Source of the DNA: Prevotella herbatica
GTDB taxonomy: Bacteria > Bacteroidota > Bacteroidia > Bacteroidales > Bacteroidaceae
Assembly (NCBI RefSeq): GCF_017347605.1
Contig: NZ_AP024484.1
Coordinates: 1,951,501 to 2,015,500 of the forward strand
Direction of reading: 5' to 3'
DNA: 64,000 nt
The notes below the pieces were generated by a model that saw nothing but the letters and a program-made list of their open reading frames with translations, made no database searches and was not told the origin of the DNA. Below, in pieces: positions 34,984-43,697 of the stretch (its first letter is position 1; the number at the start of each line of letters is the position of its first letter). Position numbers and translations under genes: made by a program.

Positions 34984-35985
34984 TTAAAATGCAGAAGGCT
35001 TTAGTTTCAAGCCTGTCGTCTGGTCAATGCCAAACATAATATTCATATTCTGTACAGCCTGTCCAACAGCGCCTTTCAATAGATTATCTATGCAGGATGT
35101 AACTAGCAATTTATTATCAATCTTTTCGCAGTGCACTAGGGCCTTGTTGGTGTTTACGACCTGCTTTAGATCTAGTGGCTTGTCTACATAATGCGTAAAT
35201 TTTGCATTCTTGTAGAATTCCTTATATCCATTTACAATCGTGTCGATATCAACATCAGTCTTTATGACTTCAGTTGCAAAAATTCCTCTAGCAAAATCGC
35301 CACGATAGGGGATGAAGTCAATGCTAGCATCAAGATAGCTTTGTACTTGCTTTAAGCTTTCCCTTATTTCGGGTATATGTTGATGTTTAAAGGCTTTGTA
35401 TATGCTTATGTTGTTGTTACGCCAAGAAAAATGAGTAGTTGATCCTGGCTTTTGTCCAGCTCCAGTGCTGCCTGTTATGGCATTCACTGCTACATCATCG
35501 TTTATTAATTGCATATTTGCAGCTGGAAGTAGTCCCAACTGTATGCAAGTTGCGAAGCATCCTGGATTAGCTACATGATTTGCATGTGCAATCTTATTTT
35601 CATTTATTTCAGGAAGTCCGTAAACGAAGTCATGAGATTTGGAAGTTGGATGCTGTGTGTGAACATTATTCTCAGGGTGTAATCTAAAGTCCTGTGCTAA
35701 GTCAATCACCTTTACTCCTTCAGGAATATCATGCTCGCTCATGTAGGCTTCACTTTTTCCGTGTCCAAAACAGAAAAATACTACGTCAACTTTATCAAAA
35801 TCTGTTTCTGCAGTAAACTCTAAGTCTGTTTCTCCATATAATCCTTCATGAACGTCGGCAACAAGGTTACCGGCATTACTTTCACTGTTGTCAAAAACAA
35901 TTTTAGCCTCAGGGTGATTTAGCAGAAGGCGAATAAGTTCGCCTCCTGTATAGCCTGCAGCTCCAAGTATTCCAATTCTAATCAT
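34984..35985 (-). CDS. argC: N-acyl-gamma-glutamyl-phosphate reductase
   Basis: ArgC reduces N-acylglutamyl phosphate with NADPH. The 333-residue protein starts with a Rossmann loop (IGILGAAGYTGGELIRLLLNHPE). The catalytic Cys is in VANPGCFATCIQLGLLP near residue 145, and the substrate region includes ITGSTGAGQKPG and HFSWRNNN. It starts 2 bases after the pspC stop and precedes argD. The kinase step (argB) that must come before it is not in this window. Confidence 0.95.
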   Translation of the reverse strand: MIRIGILGAAGYTGGELIRLLLNHPEAKIVFDNSESNAGNLVADVHEGLYGETDLEFTAETDFDKVDVVFFCFGHGKSEAYMSEHDIPEGVKVIDLAQDFRLHPENNVHTQHPTSKSHDFVYGLPEINENKIAHANHVANPGCFATCIQLGLLPAANMQLINDDVAVNAITGSTGAGQKPGSTTHFSWRNNNISIYKAFKHQHIPEIRESLKQVQSYLDASIDFIPYRGDFARGIFATEVIKTDVDIDTIVNGYKEFYKNAKFTHYVDKPLDLKQVVNTNKALVHCEKIDNKLLVTSCIDNLLKGAVGQAVQNMNIMFGIDQTTGLKLKPSAF

Positions 35986-35987
35986 AT

Positions 35988-36179
35988 CTAATATTTCCTA
36001 GGTACAATCAACCATGCAATTATGTACAGAATCACACCGCTGAAAATTGTTGTTACGGTGAAAAACGCATACACAAGTCTTACTAATGTGGGGTCAAGGT
36101 CAAAAAACTCTGCTATTCCACCACATACTCCAGCAATAACACGATCGCTTGAACGATAAATTTTTCTTTCGTTTGACAT
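35988..36179 (-). CDS. Small PspC-domain membrane protein
   Basis: A 63-residue PspC-domain protein: KIYRSSDRVIAGVCGGIAEF, FDLDPTLVRLVYAFFTV and a C-terminal membrane helix (IFSGVILYIIAWLIVP). In Enterobacteria PspC works in the envelope stress response with PspA/PspB; here only the domain is present and no other psp gene is seen. It lies between argG and argC with 2 bases to argC, so it is part of the arginine transcript, perhaps as a passenger. There are 104 bases between it and argG. Confidence 0.85.
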   Translation of the reverse strand: MSNERKIYRSSDRVIAGVCGGIAEFFDLDPTLVRLVYAFFTVTTIFSGVILYIIAWLIVPRKY

Positions 36180-36283
36180 ACTTCTTTTCTTTTTATGTTT
36201 ATTTTTATTATAGACGTTTGATTAATTAGAAAAGTTGCAGTCATATACTTTATTTATATAAATAATCTCGCTTGAGGTAGATA

Positions 36284-37483
36284 TTATCTCATTTCGTCTG
36301 GATGCATCCCGTAGTAAACTCTTAAAGGAGTGGAACTTACCTTTATAAATCCCTTTGCATCTTCGGCTGTCCATCCGTGCTGCATTTCTCCATACTCTCC
36401 CAGTTTAGACTTTGTTAGGTCATCTTTTGAGTCTATTCCCACGGTTTGGAAACCATAAGGACGTAGTTTTAGGATTGCTGTACCGTTAACGTTGCGTTGT
36501 GATGATATCATCATAGCCTCTATGTCTGGCATTACTGGTTCTAGATATTGGCTCTCGTGTAGGAACATTCCATACCAATTGCCTATCTGGTCTTTCCAAT
36601 ATTGCTGCCATTTACTCAAAGTGCTTTTTTCTAGCAATCTGTGAGCTTCAATTATAAGTTTAGGGGCTGCTGCTTCAAAACCAACACGTCCTTTAATTCC
36701 GATAATTGTATCGCCAACATTACAATCTCTGCCAATAGCATAAGCTGCACCAATTTCTTCAATTTTTTGGATTGCCTGTATCTTGTCAGAGAATATTTCT
36801 CCGTTTACGGCTGTAATCTCACCTTTCTCGAAAGTAATTTTTAGTTCGCTCTCATCTTCATTTGTAACATGTTTCAGATAAGCTTCTTCAGGAAGCCCCT
36901 GTGTTGGATCAAGAATTTCGCCACCACATATACTTGTTCCCCAAATTCCAACGTTGTAGCTGTATTTAAGTTTGGTAAAGTCGGCAAAGAAGCCATGCTC
37001 GTTCAGATAGTCCACTTCTTCCTTTCTGCTTAAAGCCTTGTCACGTGTCAGTGTGATAATCTCTACACCTGGTGCCATTACTAGGAACGTCATATCGAAA
37101 CGTATCTGGTCGTTACCAGCACCGGTGCTGCCATGGGCTATTGCGTCAGCACCAATCTCGTTGGCATATCTTGCTGTAGCGATAGCTTGAAAAATACGCT
37201 CAGAACTTACTGATATGGGGTAGCAGTTGTTACGCATTACATTACCGAAAATCATGTATTTAAGACTTTTCTCGTAATATTCGTTCGTAACGTCAAGTGT
37301 GATATATTTCACGGCGCCCAACTTATATGCGTTTTCTTCATTGCTCTTCAGTTGTTTTTCGCTGAAACCGCCTGTGTTTGCGCATGCTGCATAAACGTCC
37401 CATCCGTCTTGGGTGAGTTTCATAACTGTATATGATGTGTCAAGGCCTCCTGAAAAGGCGACAACTACTTTCTTTTTTGCCAT
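36284..37483 (-). CDS. argG: Argininosuccinate synthase
   Basis: ArgG joins citrulline and aspartate with ATP, giving argininosuccinate. The 399-residue protein begins with the N-type ATP loop KKVVVAFSGGLDTSYTVMKL. The second signature GADAIAHGSTGAGNDQIRFDMTF lies near residue 115. GRDCNVGDTIIGIKGRVGFEAAAP further on is typical of the shorter, type-2-like argininosuccinate synthases. argininosuccinate lyase (argH) is not in the window. It lies 18 bases after the acetyltransferase gene. Confidence 0.95.
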   Translation of the reverse strand: MAKKKVVVAFSGGLDTSYTVMKLTQDGWDVYAACANTGGFSEKQLKSNEENAYKLGAVKYITLDVTNEYYEKSLKYMIFGNVMRNNCYPISVSSERIFQAIATARYANEIGADAIAHGSTGAGNDQIRFDMTFLVMAPGVEIITLTRDKALSRKEEVDYLNEHGFFADFTKLKYSYNVGIWGTSICGGEILDPTQGLPEEAYLKHVTNEDESELKITFEKGEITAVNGEIFSDKIQAIQKIEEIGAAYAIGRDCNVGDTIIGIKGRVGFEAAAPKLIIEAHRLLEKSTLSKWQQYWKDQIGNWYGMFLHESQYLEPVMPDIEAMMISSQRNVNGTAILKLRPYGFQTVGIDSKDDLTKSKLGEYGEMQHGWTAEDAKGFIKVSSTPLRVYYGMHPDEMR

Positions 37484-37501
37484 AATTCTTTACTTTAATA
37501 A

Positions 37502-38092
37502 TCAGTCATTTATATTCTTGATTCTCTCCAATACGTCTGCTGGAAGCTTTGCGGGTAAATCCCGTTCTGGGTCGAAGAGCATAGCTGTACAAATACAGTA
37601 ACGACGATTTGTGCGGTGTAGCACGTCGGAGTTTATACATCCCTCGCATCCTCTCCAGAAACTCTCGTCATCTGTAAGGTCATTGAATGTGACAGGAAGA
37701 TATCCGAGTTGTGTATTCATCTTCATTACAGCTGAACCGCTTGTAAGAGAGAATATCTTTGCGTGTGGCCATCGCTTTCTAGCTAAAGTGAATGTTACAT
37801 TCTTGATTTTTTTTGCAAGTCCAAGACCACGAAAGTCAGGATGGACTATCAATCCTGATGTTGTTACATATTGTTTGTTTCCCCAGGTCTCAATATAACT
37901 GAACCCTGCAAACTTATCACCTTGGAGGGCAATAACCGCTTTGGTTTCCCTCATCTTTGTTGCAACGTATTCTGGTGAACGCTTAGCGATACCAGTTCCG
38001 CGCACTTTAGCTGCTTCCGCAATAGTTTCTAGTATGATGTCGACGTACTTGATATGGCTTTCGTCGGCAACCATCACCTTGATTTCTTCCAT
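37502..38092 (-). CDS. GNAT acyltransferase, probable N-acylglutamate synthase of the arginine pathway
   Basis: A 196-residue GNAT protein with the acyl-CoA-binding motif VHPDFRGLGLAKKIKNVTF near residues 83-101. It lies second in the arginine operon, between argR and argG. In Bacteroides thetaiotaomicron a diverged GNAT protein in the corresponding position has been assigned, from mutant fitness data, as the missing N-acylglutamate (probably N-succinylglutamate) synthase. By synteny this gene is the same; the assignment here is inference. The C-terminal half is Cys-rich (GCEGCINSD, RRYCICTAM), which is unusual for GNATs and may bind metal. Confidence 0.75.
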   Translation of the reverse strand: MEEIKVMVADESHIKYVDIILETIAEAAKVRGTGIAKRSPEYVATKMRETKAVIALQGDKFAGFSYIETWGNKQYVTTSGLIVHPDFRGLGLAKKIKNVTFTLARKRWPHAKIFSLTSGSAVMKMNTQLGYLPVTFNDLTDDESFWRGCEGCINSDVLHRTNRRYCICTAMLFDPERDLPAKLPADVLERIKNIND

Positions 38093-38167
38093 TTCTTTAC
38101 TCTTCTGTATTCATTTCCCATACTGATTTATGTTCAGTGGGATCATCATGTTTTGGTCTCTTTCTTC

Positions 38168-38638
38168 TTAGAGACTTATAATTCCGTTAAGACTCTCTTT
38201 AACATCTTCTGGAGTTGCGCCTTCTTTTATTACTATAAATATGGTATCGTCGCCAGCAATAGTTCCGATAATCTGTGGAATATCGCTACTATCTATATTA
38301 TATGCGATACTACTGGCATAACCAGGGCGTGTCTTGATAATACCCATATTACCAGAAAAGTTAATAGAAACAAATCCTGGAGTTTGCATCATCTCTGTTG
38401 GTGACAATGGCTTGTGTATGCGTTTGTACATTGTTTCATTTGGCAGTACGTAGACATATTTGCCATTCATGCTTGCTGCTTTTGCAACTTTCAACTGCTT
38501 GAGGTCTCGGCTCAATGTAGCCTGGGTTAGAAGGAATCCCTCAACTTTGAGTGCCTGCAACACTTCTTCCTGATTACTTAGCTCCTTACTTGAAATGAGC
38601 ATCTTCAGGGCTTCTAATCTGCTAGCTTTTACTTTCAT
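38168..38638 (-). CDS. argR: Arginine repressor
   Basis: ArgR is an arginine-sensing hexameric repressor. The 156-residue protein has an N-terminal winged helix (ALKMLISSKELSNQEEVLQALKVEGFLLTQATLSRDLKQL, about residues 10-49) and a C-terminal oligomerisation/arginine domain ending IIGTIAGDDTIFIVIKEG, with the conserved GDDT. It is first in the arginine operon. An ARG-box-like site lies 5 bases upstream of its start, downstream of a consensus promoter, so autorepression of the whole operon is likely. Confidence 0.95.
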   Translation of the reverse strand: MKVKASRLEALKMLISSKELSNQEEVLQALKVEGFLLTQATLSRDLKQLKVAKAASMNGKYVYVLPNETMYKRIHKPLSPTEMMQTPGFVSINFSGNMGIIKTRPGYASSIAYNIDSSDIPQIIGTIAGDDTIFIVIKEGATPEDVKESLNGIISL

Positions 38639-38642
38639 AACG

Positions 38643-38656
38643 TGTATTTTTATTCA
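38643..38656. promoter_or_regulatory. ARG-box-like operator
   Basis: TGTATTTTTATTCA matches the ArgR box core TGAATwwwwATTCA in 13 of 14 positions. It lies between the argR promoter and the argR start codon, where a bound repressor would block initiation or early elongation. Confidence 0.7.
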
Positions 38657-38668
38657 ACTTTATGTTTG

Positions 38669-38700
38669 CAAATATACAACTTTATGTATTAACTTCCAAA
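38669..38700 (-). promoter_or_regulatory. Bacteroidetes-type promoter for the argR operon
   Basis: On the minus strand TTTG (38697-38700), a 20-base spacer and TATATTTG (38669-38676). The expected start is near 38662, just upstream of the ARG-box-like site. Confidence 0.8.
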
Positions 38701-38986
38701 TAAATTTGCATAAAAATAATGTAAAGGGTGCTATTTTGTCATTTTTAGTCGCTTTTTAGACATAAATATACACGCATATTGTATATTTACACTTGTAATA
38801 GTTATGCATTATTCGTATAATGCCATCTAAATTATCTCTTTTCTCACAAGTTATCTTTTGTATTAATTATTAAGCTAATTCTTATCATTCCTTCTAATAA
38901 AAAATCAGTATCACTTGTTAAAAGCATTTTAATAAATGGTATAAATATAGTTTATAGCGTACTTTGTAGGGTAGATAGCATTGCAT
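38701..38986. other. AT-rich intergenic stretch without a gene
   Basis: No credible coding frame. It contains an 18-bp palindrome, GCATTAT-TCGT-ATAATGC (38806-38823), and an exact 13-mer TTGCATAAAAATA at 38706-38718 that recurs at 38981-38993. The 13-mer resembles a half ARG box (TGCATAAAA). Nothing else is recognised. Confidence 0.55.
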
Positions 38987-39025
38987 AAAAATAGGGAGAA
39001 TGTTTAAACACTCTCCCTATTTTTA
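38987..39025. terminator. Strong hairpin terminator after the M23 peptidase gene
   Basis: AAAAATAGGGAGA (38987-38999) pairs with TCTCCCTATTTTT (39012-39024) around a loop holding GTTTAAAC. Both sides carry the run needed for release, so it can work in both directions; the M23 gene on the minus strand is the likely user. Confidence 0.85.
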
Positions 39026-39098
39026 TTTAATACCTAAGTTAATCTTAGGTTGGATAATTCTTAAATGTATCTTTATATAATAAAGTGAAAAATTTGTC

Positions 39099-40049
39099 TT
39101 ATGAATATCTTAGGATTTGTCCTGGGCGTACGTGAGATTTTGAACTTAAGTGGTTCAGCTGGCAAATCTTATCAATACTAACACCACGTTTTTTAGAAAT
39201 AGACTGTATTGTTTCACCAGCCTTAACCTTGTGATAGAGTATTTCAGCACTGTTTTCCTTAATATGCCCACTATATCTGCCTGGTTCGCCATCCTGTACT
39301 AGATCACGTGTGTAGCCACCGTTTCCAATCTTACCACGAATACGTGTAGCATCAGCAGATTCTCTGTCGTATGTATTTGAATTATAAACGAAATAGTCTC
39401 CTGTAACATCCTGATTGCGGAAATCAAACATTAATGCAGGATTAAGAGCAACTCCACATAGACGAGTTTCAAAGTGTAGGTGTGAACCGGTACTTCTACC
39501 CGTATTTCCACCTAATCCAATAACTTCTCCTGCTCTTACTGTCTGGTTTTCGGAAACTAGTTGCTCTGAAAGATGTCCGTAAATAGTTTCCAATCCGTTA
39601 GGGTGCCTAATAACAATGTATTTTCCATAGCCTGCGGCTTCGTATCTAACAATTCTTACTTTTCCGCTGAATGCAGCGCGAATAGAGTCACCGATATAAA
39701 CCTTTATGTCAAGTCCCTTATGTGGGCGTCCCCAACGGCTTCCGAAGTTGCTTGTTACAACTCTACTTGGGGTAGGCATACAAAAATGTCTTAAATCAAT
39801 TTTAAAAGAATCAGGCATTTCAGTTCTGTGATGTGCGTATCTGTTGTCCCAATCATTATATAAGTCTGCTGCTGGGGACTGAACTTTTTCTCGTTCAATA
39901 ATACTCTTCAATGCCAATGTGTCCACTGCTTTCAACTTGCGGTCTATCGGAGCCTGACGTGCCAAGAGGTCTTGACCGTGGGATGGTATTGCCGTTAGCG
40001 CAAACAATGCGACTATATAAAATTTACTAATATTCTTTTTTAAATTCAT
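39099..40049 (-). CDS. Secreted M23 metallopeptidase with LysM domain
   Basis: A 316-residue exported peptidase with a signal peptide (FYIVALFALTAIPSHGQ, end near residue 26). The M23 (lysostaphin-like) domain lies at about 100-220, with zinc ligands in HKGLDIKV (HxxxD) and HLHFETRL (HxH). YGHLSEQL is also present. A LysM domain ends the protein (YHKVKAGETIQSISKKRGVSIDKICQLNHL to GQILRYS, about residues 270-316), binding peptidoglycan. The catalytic set is complete, so it should be an active endopeptidase involved in wall growth or division. A TATCTTTG -7 element lies on the minus strand at 40154-40161. Confidence 0.92.
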   Translation of the reverse strand: MNLKKNISKFYIVALFALTAIPSHGQDLLARQAPIDRKLKAVDTLALKSIIEREKVQSPAADLYNDWDNRYAHHRTEMPDSFKIDLRHFCMPTPSRVVTSNFGSRWGRPHKGLDIKVYIGDSIRAAFSGKVRIVRYEAAGYGKYIVIRHPNGLETIYGHLSEQLVSENQTVRAGEVIGLGGNTGRSTGSHLHFETRLCGVALNPALMFDFRNQDVTGDYFVYNSNTYDRESADATRIRGKIGNGGYTRDLVQDGEPGRYSGHIKENSAEILYHKVKAGETIQSISKKRGVSIDKICQLNHLSSKSHVRPGQILRYS

Positions 40050-40153
40050 AATCTGATTCTTAGGTTTAAAACCAATGATGGATCAATAAAAATTAATCCA
40101 AATGGAATTAACGATGTACGGAAAATGAGCACCGTTAAATATCAAAAGCGTTA

Positions 40154-40161
40154 CAAAGATA
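40154..40161 (-). promoter_or_regulatory. -7 element for the M23 peptidase gene
   Basis: The minus strand reads TATCTTTG about 105 bases upstream of the ATG; the nearest TTTG is only 12 bases further, so the match is partial. Confidence 0.4.
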
Positions 40162-40268
40162 ACAAAAATATTGCAAAGTTGTTTCTCTATTAACGTATTT
40201 TATTGCACTTTTAACAATCTGTTTGCTACCGTTGGATAGCAATTCAGCCCCCTAAGAATCAATGTATG

Positions 40269-42371
40269 CTACGATATTGCAGCCCAATTCACATTAGTTT
40301 TTCTTAACTCTTTTAGTCTGTTCCAAAGCATTTTGTATTCTACTTTTTCACATGTGGGGTCATTATCTATTATTTTTTGAGCCTCATCACGTGCCATTTG
40401 CACTATCTGACCATCACGAGCGATGTCTGCTATTTTAAGATCGAAAGCTATTCCGCTTTGCTGTGTTCCTTCAAGATCTCCAGGACCACGTAGCTTTAAG
40501 TCAGCTTCTGCAATTCTGAATCCATCGTTTGTGTCGCACATAATGTCTATTCGCTTGCGCGTTTCCTCACTAAGTTTGTAACTTGTTACGAGAATGCAGA
40601 AAGACTGTTTTGCACCACGACCAACGCGTCCACGAAGCTGATGTAGTTGAGAAAGTCCGAATCTTTGTGCATCAAGAATTACCATTACCGATGCGTTGGG
40701 AACATTTACTCCCACTTCGATAACCGTTGTCGCAACAAGAATTTGAGTATTCCCGTTTACGAATTTGCGCATTTCTTCTTCCTTCTCTTTAGATTTCATC
40801 TTGCCATGCACCTTGCTTATATTGAACTCTGGAAATATTTCTTTAAGCGATTCATAACCGTTTTCCAGATTCTTGAGGTCGGTCTTCTCATTTTCTTTGA
40901 TCAAAGGAAATACGATGTAAACCTGTCTTCCTTGGTTAATCTGTTGGCGTATTCCACTATACAGACTTGTCATCTGTGTGTCAAATTTGTGCGTTGTTAT
41001 TATAGGCTTTCTTCCTGGTGGAAGCTCATCTATTACGCTCACGTCAAGATCACCATAGATGGTCATAGCCAAAGTCCTAGGAATTGGGGTTGCAGTCATG
41101 ACTAGCATGTGTGGAGGATTCTCGCTTTTAGCCCATAGTCTAGCCCTTTGTGCCACTCCGAAACGATGTTGCTCATCGACGATAGCTAAGCCGAGATGTG
41201 CGAATTGCACAGTATCTTCTATCACAGCGTGTGTTCCAATAAGTATTTTCACATCGCCGTTTACTAATCCTTCTAAAACATTTTTTCGTTTTTTTCCTTT
41301 GACGATTCCTGTAAGAAGTTCCACGCGGATGTCCATTCCTGCAAGAAATTCCTTTATGGTATTGAAGTGTTGTTCAGCTAGTATTTCGGTAGGTGCCATA
41401 ATGCACGTCTGAAAATTGTTGTCAATAGCGATAAGCATTGAGAGTAGGGCTACTAATGTTTTACCTGATCCAACGTCACCTTGCAACAGTCTGTTCATCT
41501 GTCTTCCACCAGCCATGTCAGCTCGAATCTCGTGCATCACCCTTTTTTGGGCTCCTGTGAGTTCAAACTTCAGATTATTCTTGTAAAAATAGTTGAAATT
41601 GCTGCCTACGTGTTGGAATATGTAACCACGATATTTGCGACGATGGTCACTTGCATATCTTAATATGTTGAGTTGAACATAAAACAGTTCCTCGAATTTC
41701 AGTCTTAATTGTGCATGTTGCAGTTCGCCAATGCTCTTTGGATAATGGATGTCCCTGAAAGCATTTTCACGTCCGAGAAGATGTAACGGTACGGTTATGA
41801 ATGGTGGAAGTGTTTCAGGCAAAGAACCTTCAGGAATTTTAGCAATCAGTGTTTTTGTTATTTTTTCTATTGCACGGCTTGTCATTCCGCAGTTCTTCAT
41901 CTTCTCTGTAGTAGAGTAATATGGTTGCATTCCCATTTCAGAAAGCTGCAGATCCTCTGTCTTTTCTATCTCTGGGTGAGCAAACTGATATCGTCCACCA
42001 TATACTGTGGGCTTGCCGAACACAATGTATTCAATGCCAACCTTATATGTCTTATATATATATTGTGTGCCGCGAAACCATACTAAGTCAACAACTCCAT
42101 GACCGTCGGAGAAATGAGCCACGATGCGCTTTCGTCTAGCACCCATTGCAAATTCCTCAAAACTAAGTATTCTTCCCTTTATCTGAACGAAAGGCATTGC
42201 ACCGTTAAGTTCGTTAATATGATATATCTTGCTGCGATCCACATATTTATATGGATAGCATTCCAGAAGGTCACGCCACGTTGCAATATTAAGTTCTTTA
42301 CTCAATATATCTTTTCGTTTCGGACCCACTCCGGGCAGATACATTATGTCTTGATCTAGAATACCAGTCAA
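40269..42371 (-). CDS. recG: ATP-dependent DNA helicase RecG
   Basis: RecG reverses stalled replication forks and branch-migrates Holliday junctions. The 700-residue protein has the N-terminal wedge/OB domain (DIMYLPGVGPKRKDIL at the start; VQIKGRILSFEEF) and two helicase lobes: Walker A LLQGDVGSGKTLVALL (near 290), DEQH box AIVDEQHRFGVAQR, MTATPIPRTLAMTIYGDLDVS, then VIEVGVNVPNASVMVI, HQLRGRVGRG and the C-terminal LRGPGDLEGTQQSGI. It follows ispD by 12 bases on the same strand. Confidence 0.97.
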   Translation of the reverse strand: MTGILDQDIMYLPGVGPKRKDILSKELNIATWRDLLECYPYKYVDRSKIYHINELNGAMPFVQIKGRILSFEEFAMGARRKRIVAHFSDGHGVVDLVWFRGTQYIYKTYKVGIEYIVFGKPTVYGGRYQFAHPEIEKTEDLQLSEMGMQPYYSTTEKMKNCGMTSRAIEKITKTLIAKIPEGSLPETLPPFITVPLHLLGRENAFRDIHYPKSIGELQHAQLRLKFEELFYVQLNILRYASDHRRKYRGYIFQHVGSNFNYFYKNNLKFELTGAQKRVMHEIRADMAGGRQMNRLLQGDVGSGKTLVALLSMLIAIDNNFQTCIMAPTEILAEQHFNTIKEFLAGMDIRVELLTGIVKGKKRKNVLEGLVNGDVKILIGTHAVIEDTVQFAHLGLAIVDEQHRFGVAQRARLWAKSENPPHMLVMTATPIPRTLAMTIYGDLDVSVIDELPPGRKPIITTHKFDTQMTSLYSGIRQQINQGRQVYIVFPLIKENEKTDLKNLENGYESLKEIFPEFNISKVHGKMKSKEKEEEMRKFVNGNTQILVATTVIEVGVNVPNASVMVILDAQRFGLSQLHQLRGRVGRGAKQSFCILVTSYKLSEETRKRIDIMCDTNDGFRIAEADLKLRGPGDLEGTQQSGIAFDLKIADIARDGQIVQMARDEAQKIIDNDPTCEKVEYKMLWNRLKELRKTNVNWAAIS

Positions 42372-42383
42372 AATATATATATA

Positions 42384-43064
42384 TTATTTTTGTTGTGCTT
42401 TCAACAAAGCCTCTGCAACGATGATGTCAAAAGGCGTTGTGATCTTAATGTTTTCTCGGTTTCCTTCTACCATTGTGGCTTGGCAGCCAAGAGACTCCAC
42501 GACTGATGCATCATCTGTAAATGACTCTTGATAATCAGCATTGTATGCTTGCTTCAGCAGTTGTATGTCAAACACCTGTGGCGTTTGAACTACCCTATAG
42601 TCGCTACGCATAACATTCTTCCCACCACCTTGCTTATCCACATATCTTATAGTGTCAGTAACAGGAAGTACAGGAATCGCAGCGAAGTCGTCTCTTGCCG
42701 TTTCAAAACAATTGTCAATGACCTCTTTTGATACGAAAGGTCTCACTCCATCGTGAATACCTGTAACTCCAATTTCTTCGTCAGGAATTGCAGCCAGTCC
42801 GTTTCGTGAAGAGTCAAAGCGAGTTTCACCACCGTTAACAATTGTGTGGTTTACTTCAAAGCTGTGTTCTATGCACAGTTGCTTCCAATATTCCTGCTGG
42901 CTTTGCGGAAGAACAAGAATGATTCCTAATTCAGAATTGTATTCGTGAAATTTCTCAATTGTGCGCATGAGGATAGGTTTACCACCTATAGGAATAAACT
43001 GTTTTGGAATATCAGTTCCCATCCTCATGCCTTTGCCTCCTGCAACGATAATAATGTAATCCAT
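42384..43064 (-). CDS. ispD: 2-C-methyl-D-erythritol 4-phosphate cytidylyltransferase
   Basis: IspD makes CDP-methylerythritol in the MEP route to isoprenoids. The 226-residue protein starts with the nucleotide-binding loop IIIVAGGKGMRMGTDIPKQF, and shows GGETRFDSSRNGL, GIHDGVRPFVSKEVID and FTDDASVVESLG followed by ENIKITTPFDI, all standard IspD blocks. It starts 3 bases after pfpI and is followed by recG, with a shared promoter upstream of pfpI. Confidence 0.95.
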   Translation of the reverse strand: MDYIIIVAGGKGMRMGTDIPKQFIPIGGKPILMRTIEKFHEYNSELGIILVLPQSQQEYWKQLCIEHSFEVNHTIVNGGETRFDSSRNGLAAIPDEEIGVTGIHDGVRPFVSKEVIDNCFETARDDFAAIPVLPVTDTIRYVDKQGGGKNVMRSDYRVVQTPQVFDIQLLKQAYNADYQESFTDDASVVESLGCQATMVEGNRENIKITTPFDIIVAEALLKAQQK

Positions 43065-43067
43065 CGC

Positions 43068-43634
43068 TTACTTATTCATTAAGTGGGCGTATTGCATCTT
43101 CTCCTGTAGGTCTTCGGTTGCCTTTTCGCCAACGAAGAAGCTAAGAATCTTATAAGCGTATGGCAATGTTGCTGCAGGTCCTTCACCAGTGATTATATTA
43201 CCATCTATCTGGAACAGTTCTGCTGTATAATGTGCATCAATCATATATTTCTGAAAGCCTGGTGAGCATGTTGCTTTTTTATTTTTTAGTAGTCCCAATC
43301 CTCCAAGTACCATTGGGGCGGCACATATAGCACCTATTCGTTTACCTTTTGCATTTTGTTCAAGCAAAGCCTTTTTCAACAGTTTATGATTGTTGAGGTT
43401 TGTTGCCCCAGGCATTCCTCCGGGCAAAAGCATCATGTCGGCATCGTCGAAGTTGCTAATGTCTTCAAATTTCAAGTCAGCCTTGATTGTGACTCCATGA
43501 GAAGTCTCAACAAGTTCACTACCCGTAATACTTACGGTTTTAATGTCCACACCGCCTCTTCTGAGGATGTCAACAGGAGCCAGTCCTTCGATTTCTTCGA
43601 AGCCGTCTGCCAAAAATTCATATACTTTTGCCAT
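43068..43634 (-). CDS. DJ-1/PfpI-family protein
   Basis: A 188-residue DJ-1 superfamily protein of the ThiJ/YajL type. The nucleophile elbow reads AICAAPMVLGGLGLL, with the conserved Cys near residue 104. An early Glu (FEEIEGLAPVDILRRGG) and the PGGMPGATNL segment complete the usual site. Relatives act as chaperones, glyoxalases or deglycases; the exact role is open. It is first in the pfpI-ispD-recG operon and is transcribed away from nadK through an overlapping promoter region. Confidence 0.88.
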   Translation of the reverse strand: MAKVYEFLADGFEEIEGLAPVDILRRGGVDIKTVSITGSELVETSHGVTIKADLKFEDISNFDDADMMLLPGGMPGATNLNNHKLLKKALLEQNAKGKRIGAICAAPMVLGGLGLLKNKKATCSPGFQKYMIDAHYTAELFQIDGNIITGEGPAATLPYAYKILSFFVGEKATEDLQEKMQYAHLMNK

Positions 43635-43653
43635 AGTTCTTAATTATTTTCTT

Positions 43654-43692
43654 TATATTTGCAAAAATAATAATAAAAATTGAAACAACAAA
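43654..43692. promoter_or_regulatory. Overlapping opposed promoters for pfpI (minus) and nadK (plus)
   Basis: Minus strand: TTTG (43689-43692), 19-base spacer, TATTTTTG (43662-43669), a full match. Plus strand: TATATTTG (43654-43661), with TTTG at 43627-43630 at a long 23-base spacer. The two -7 elements touch, so each transcript would start across the other's -7 site. Confidence 0.65.
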
Positions 43693-43697
43693 ATATT

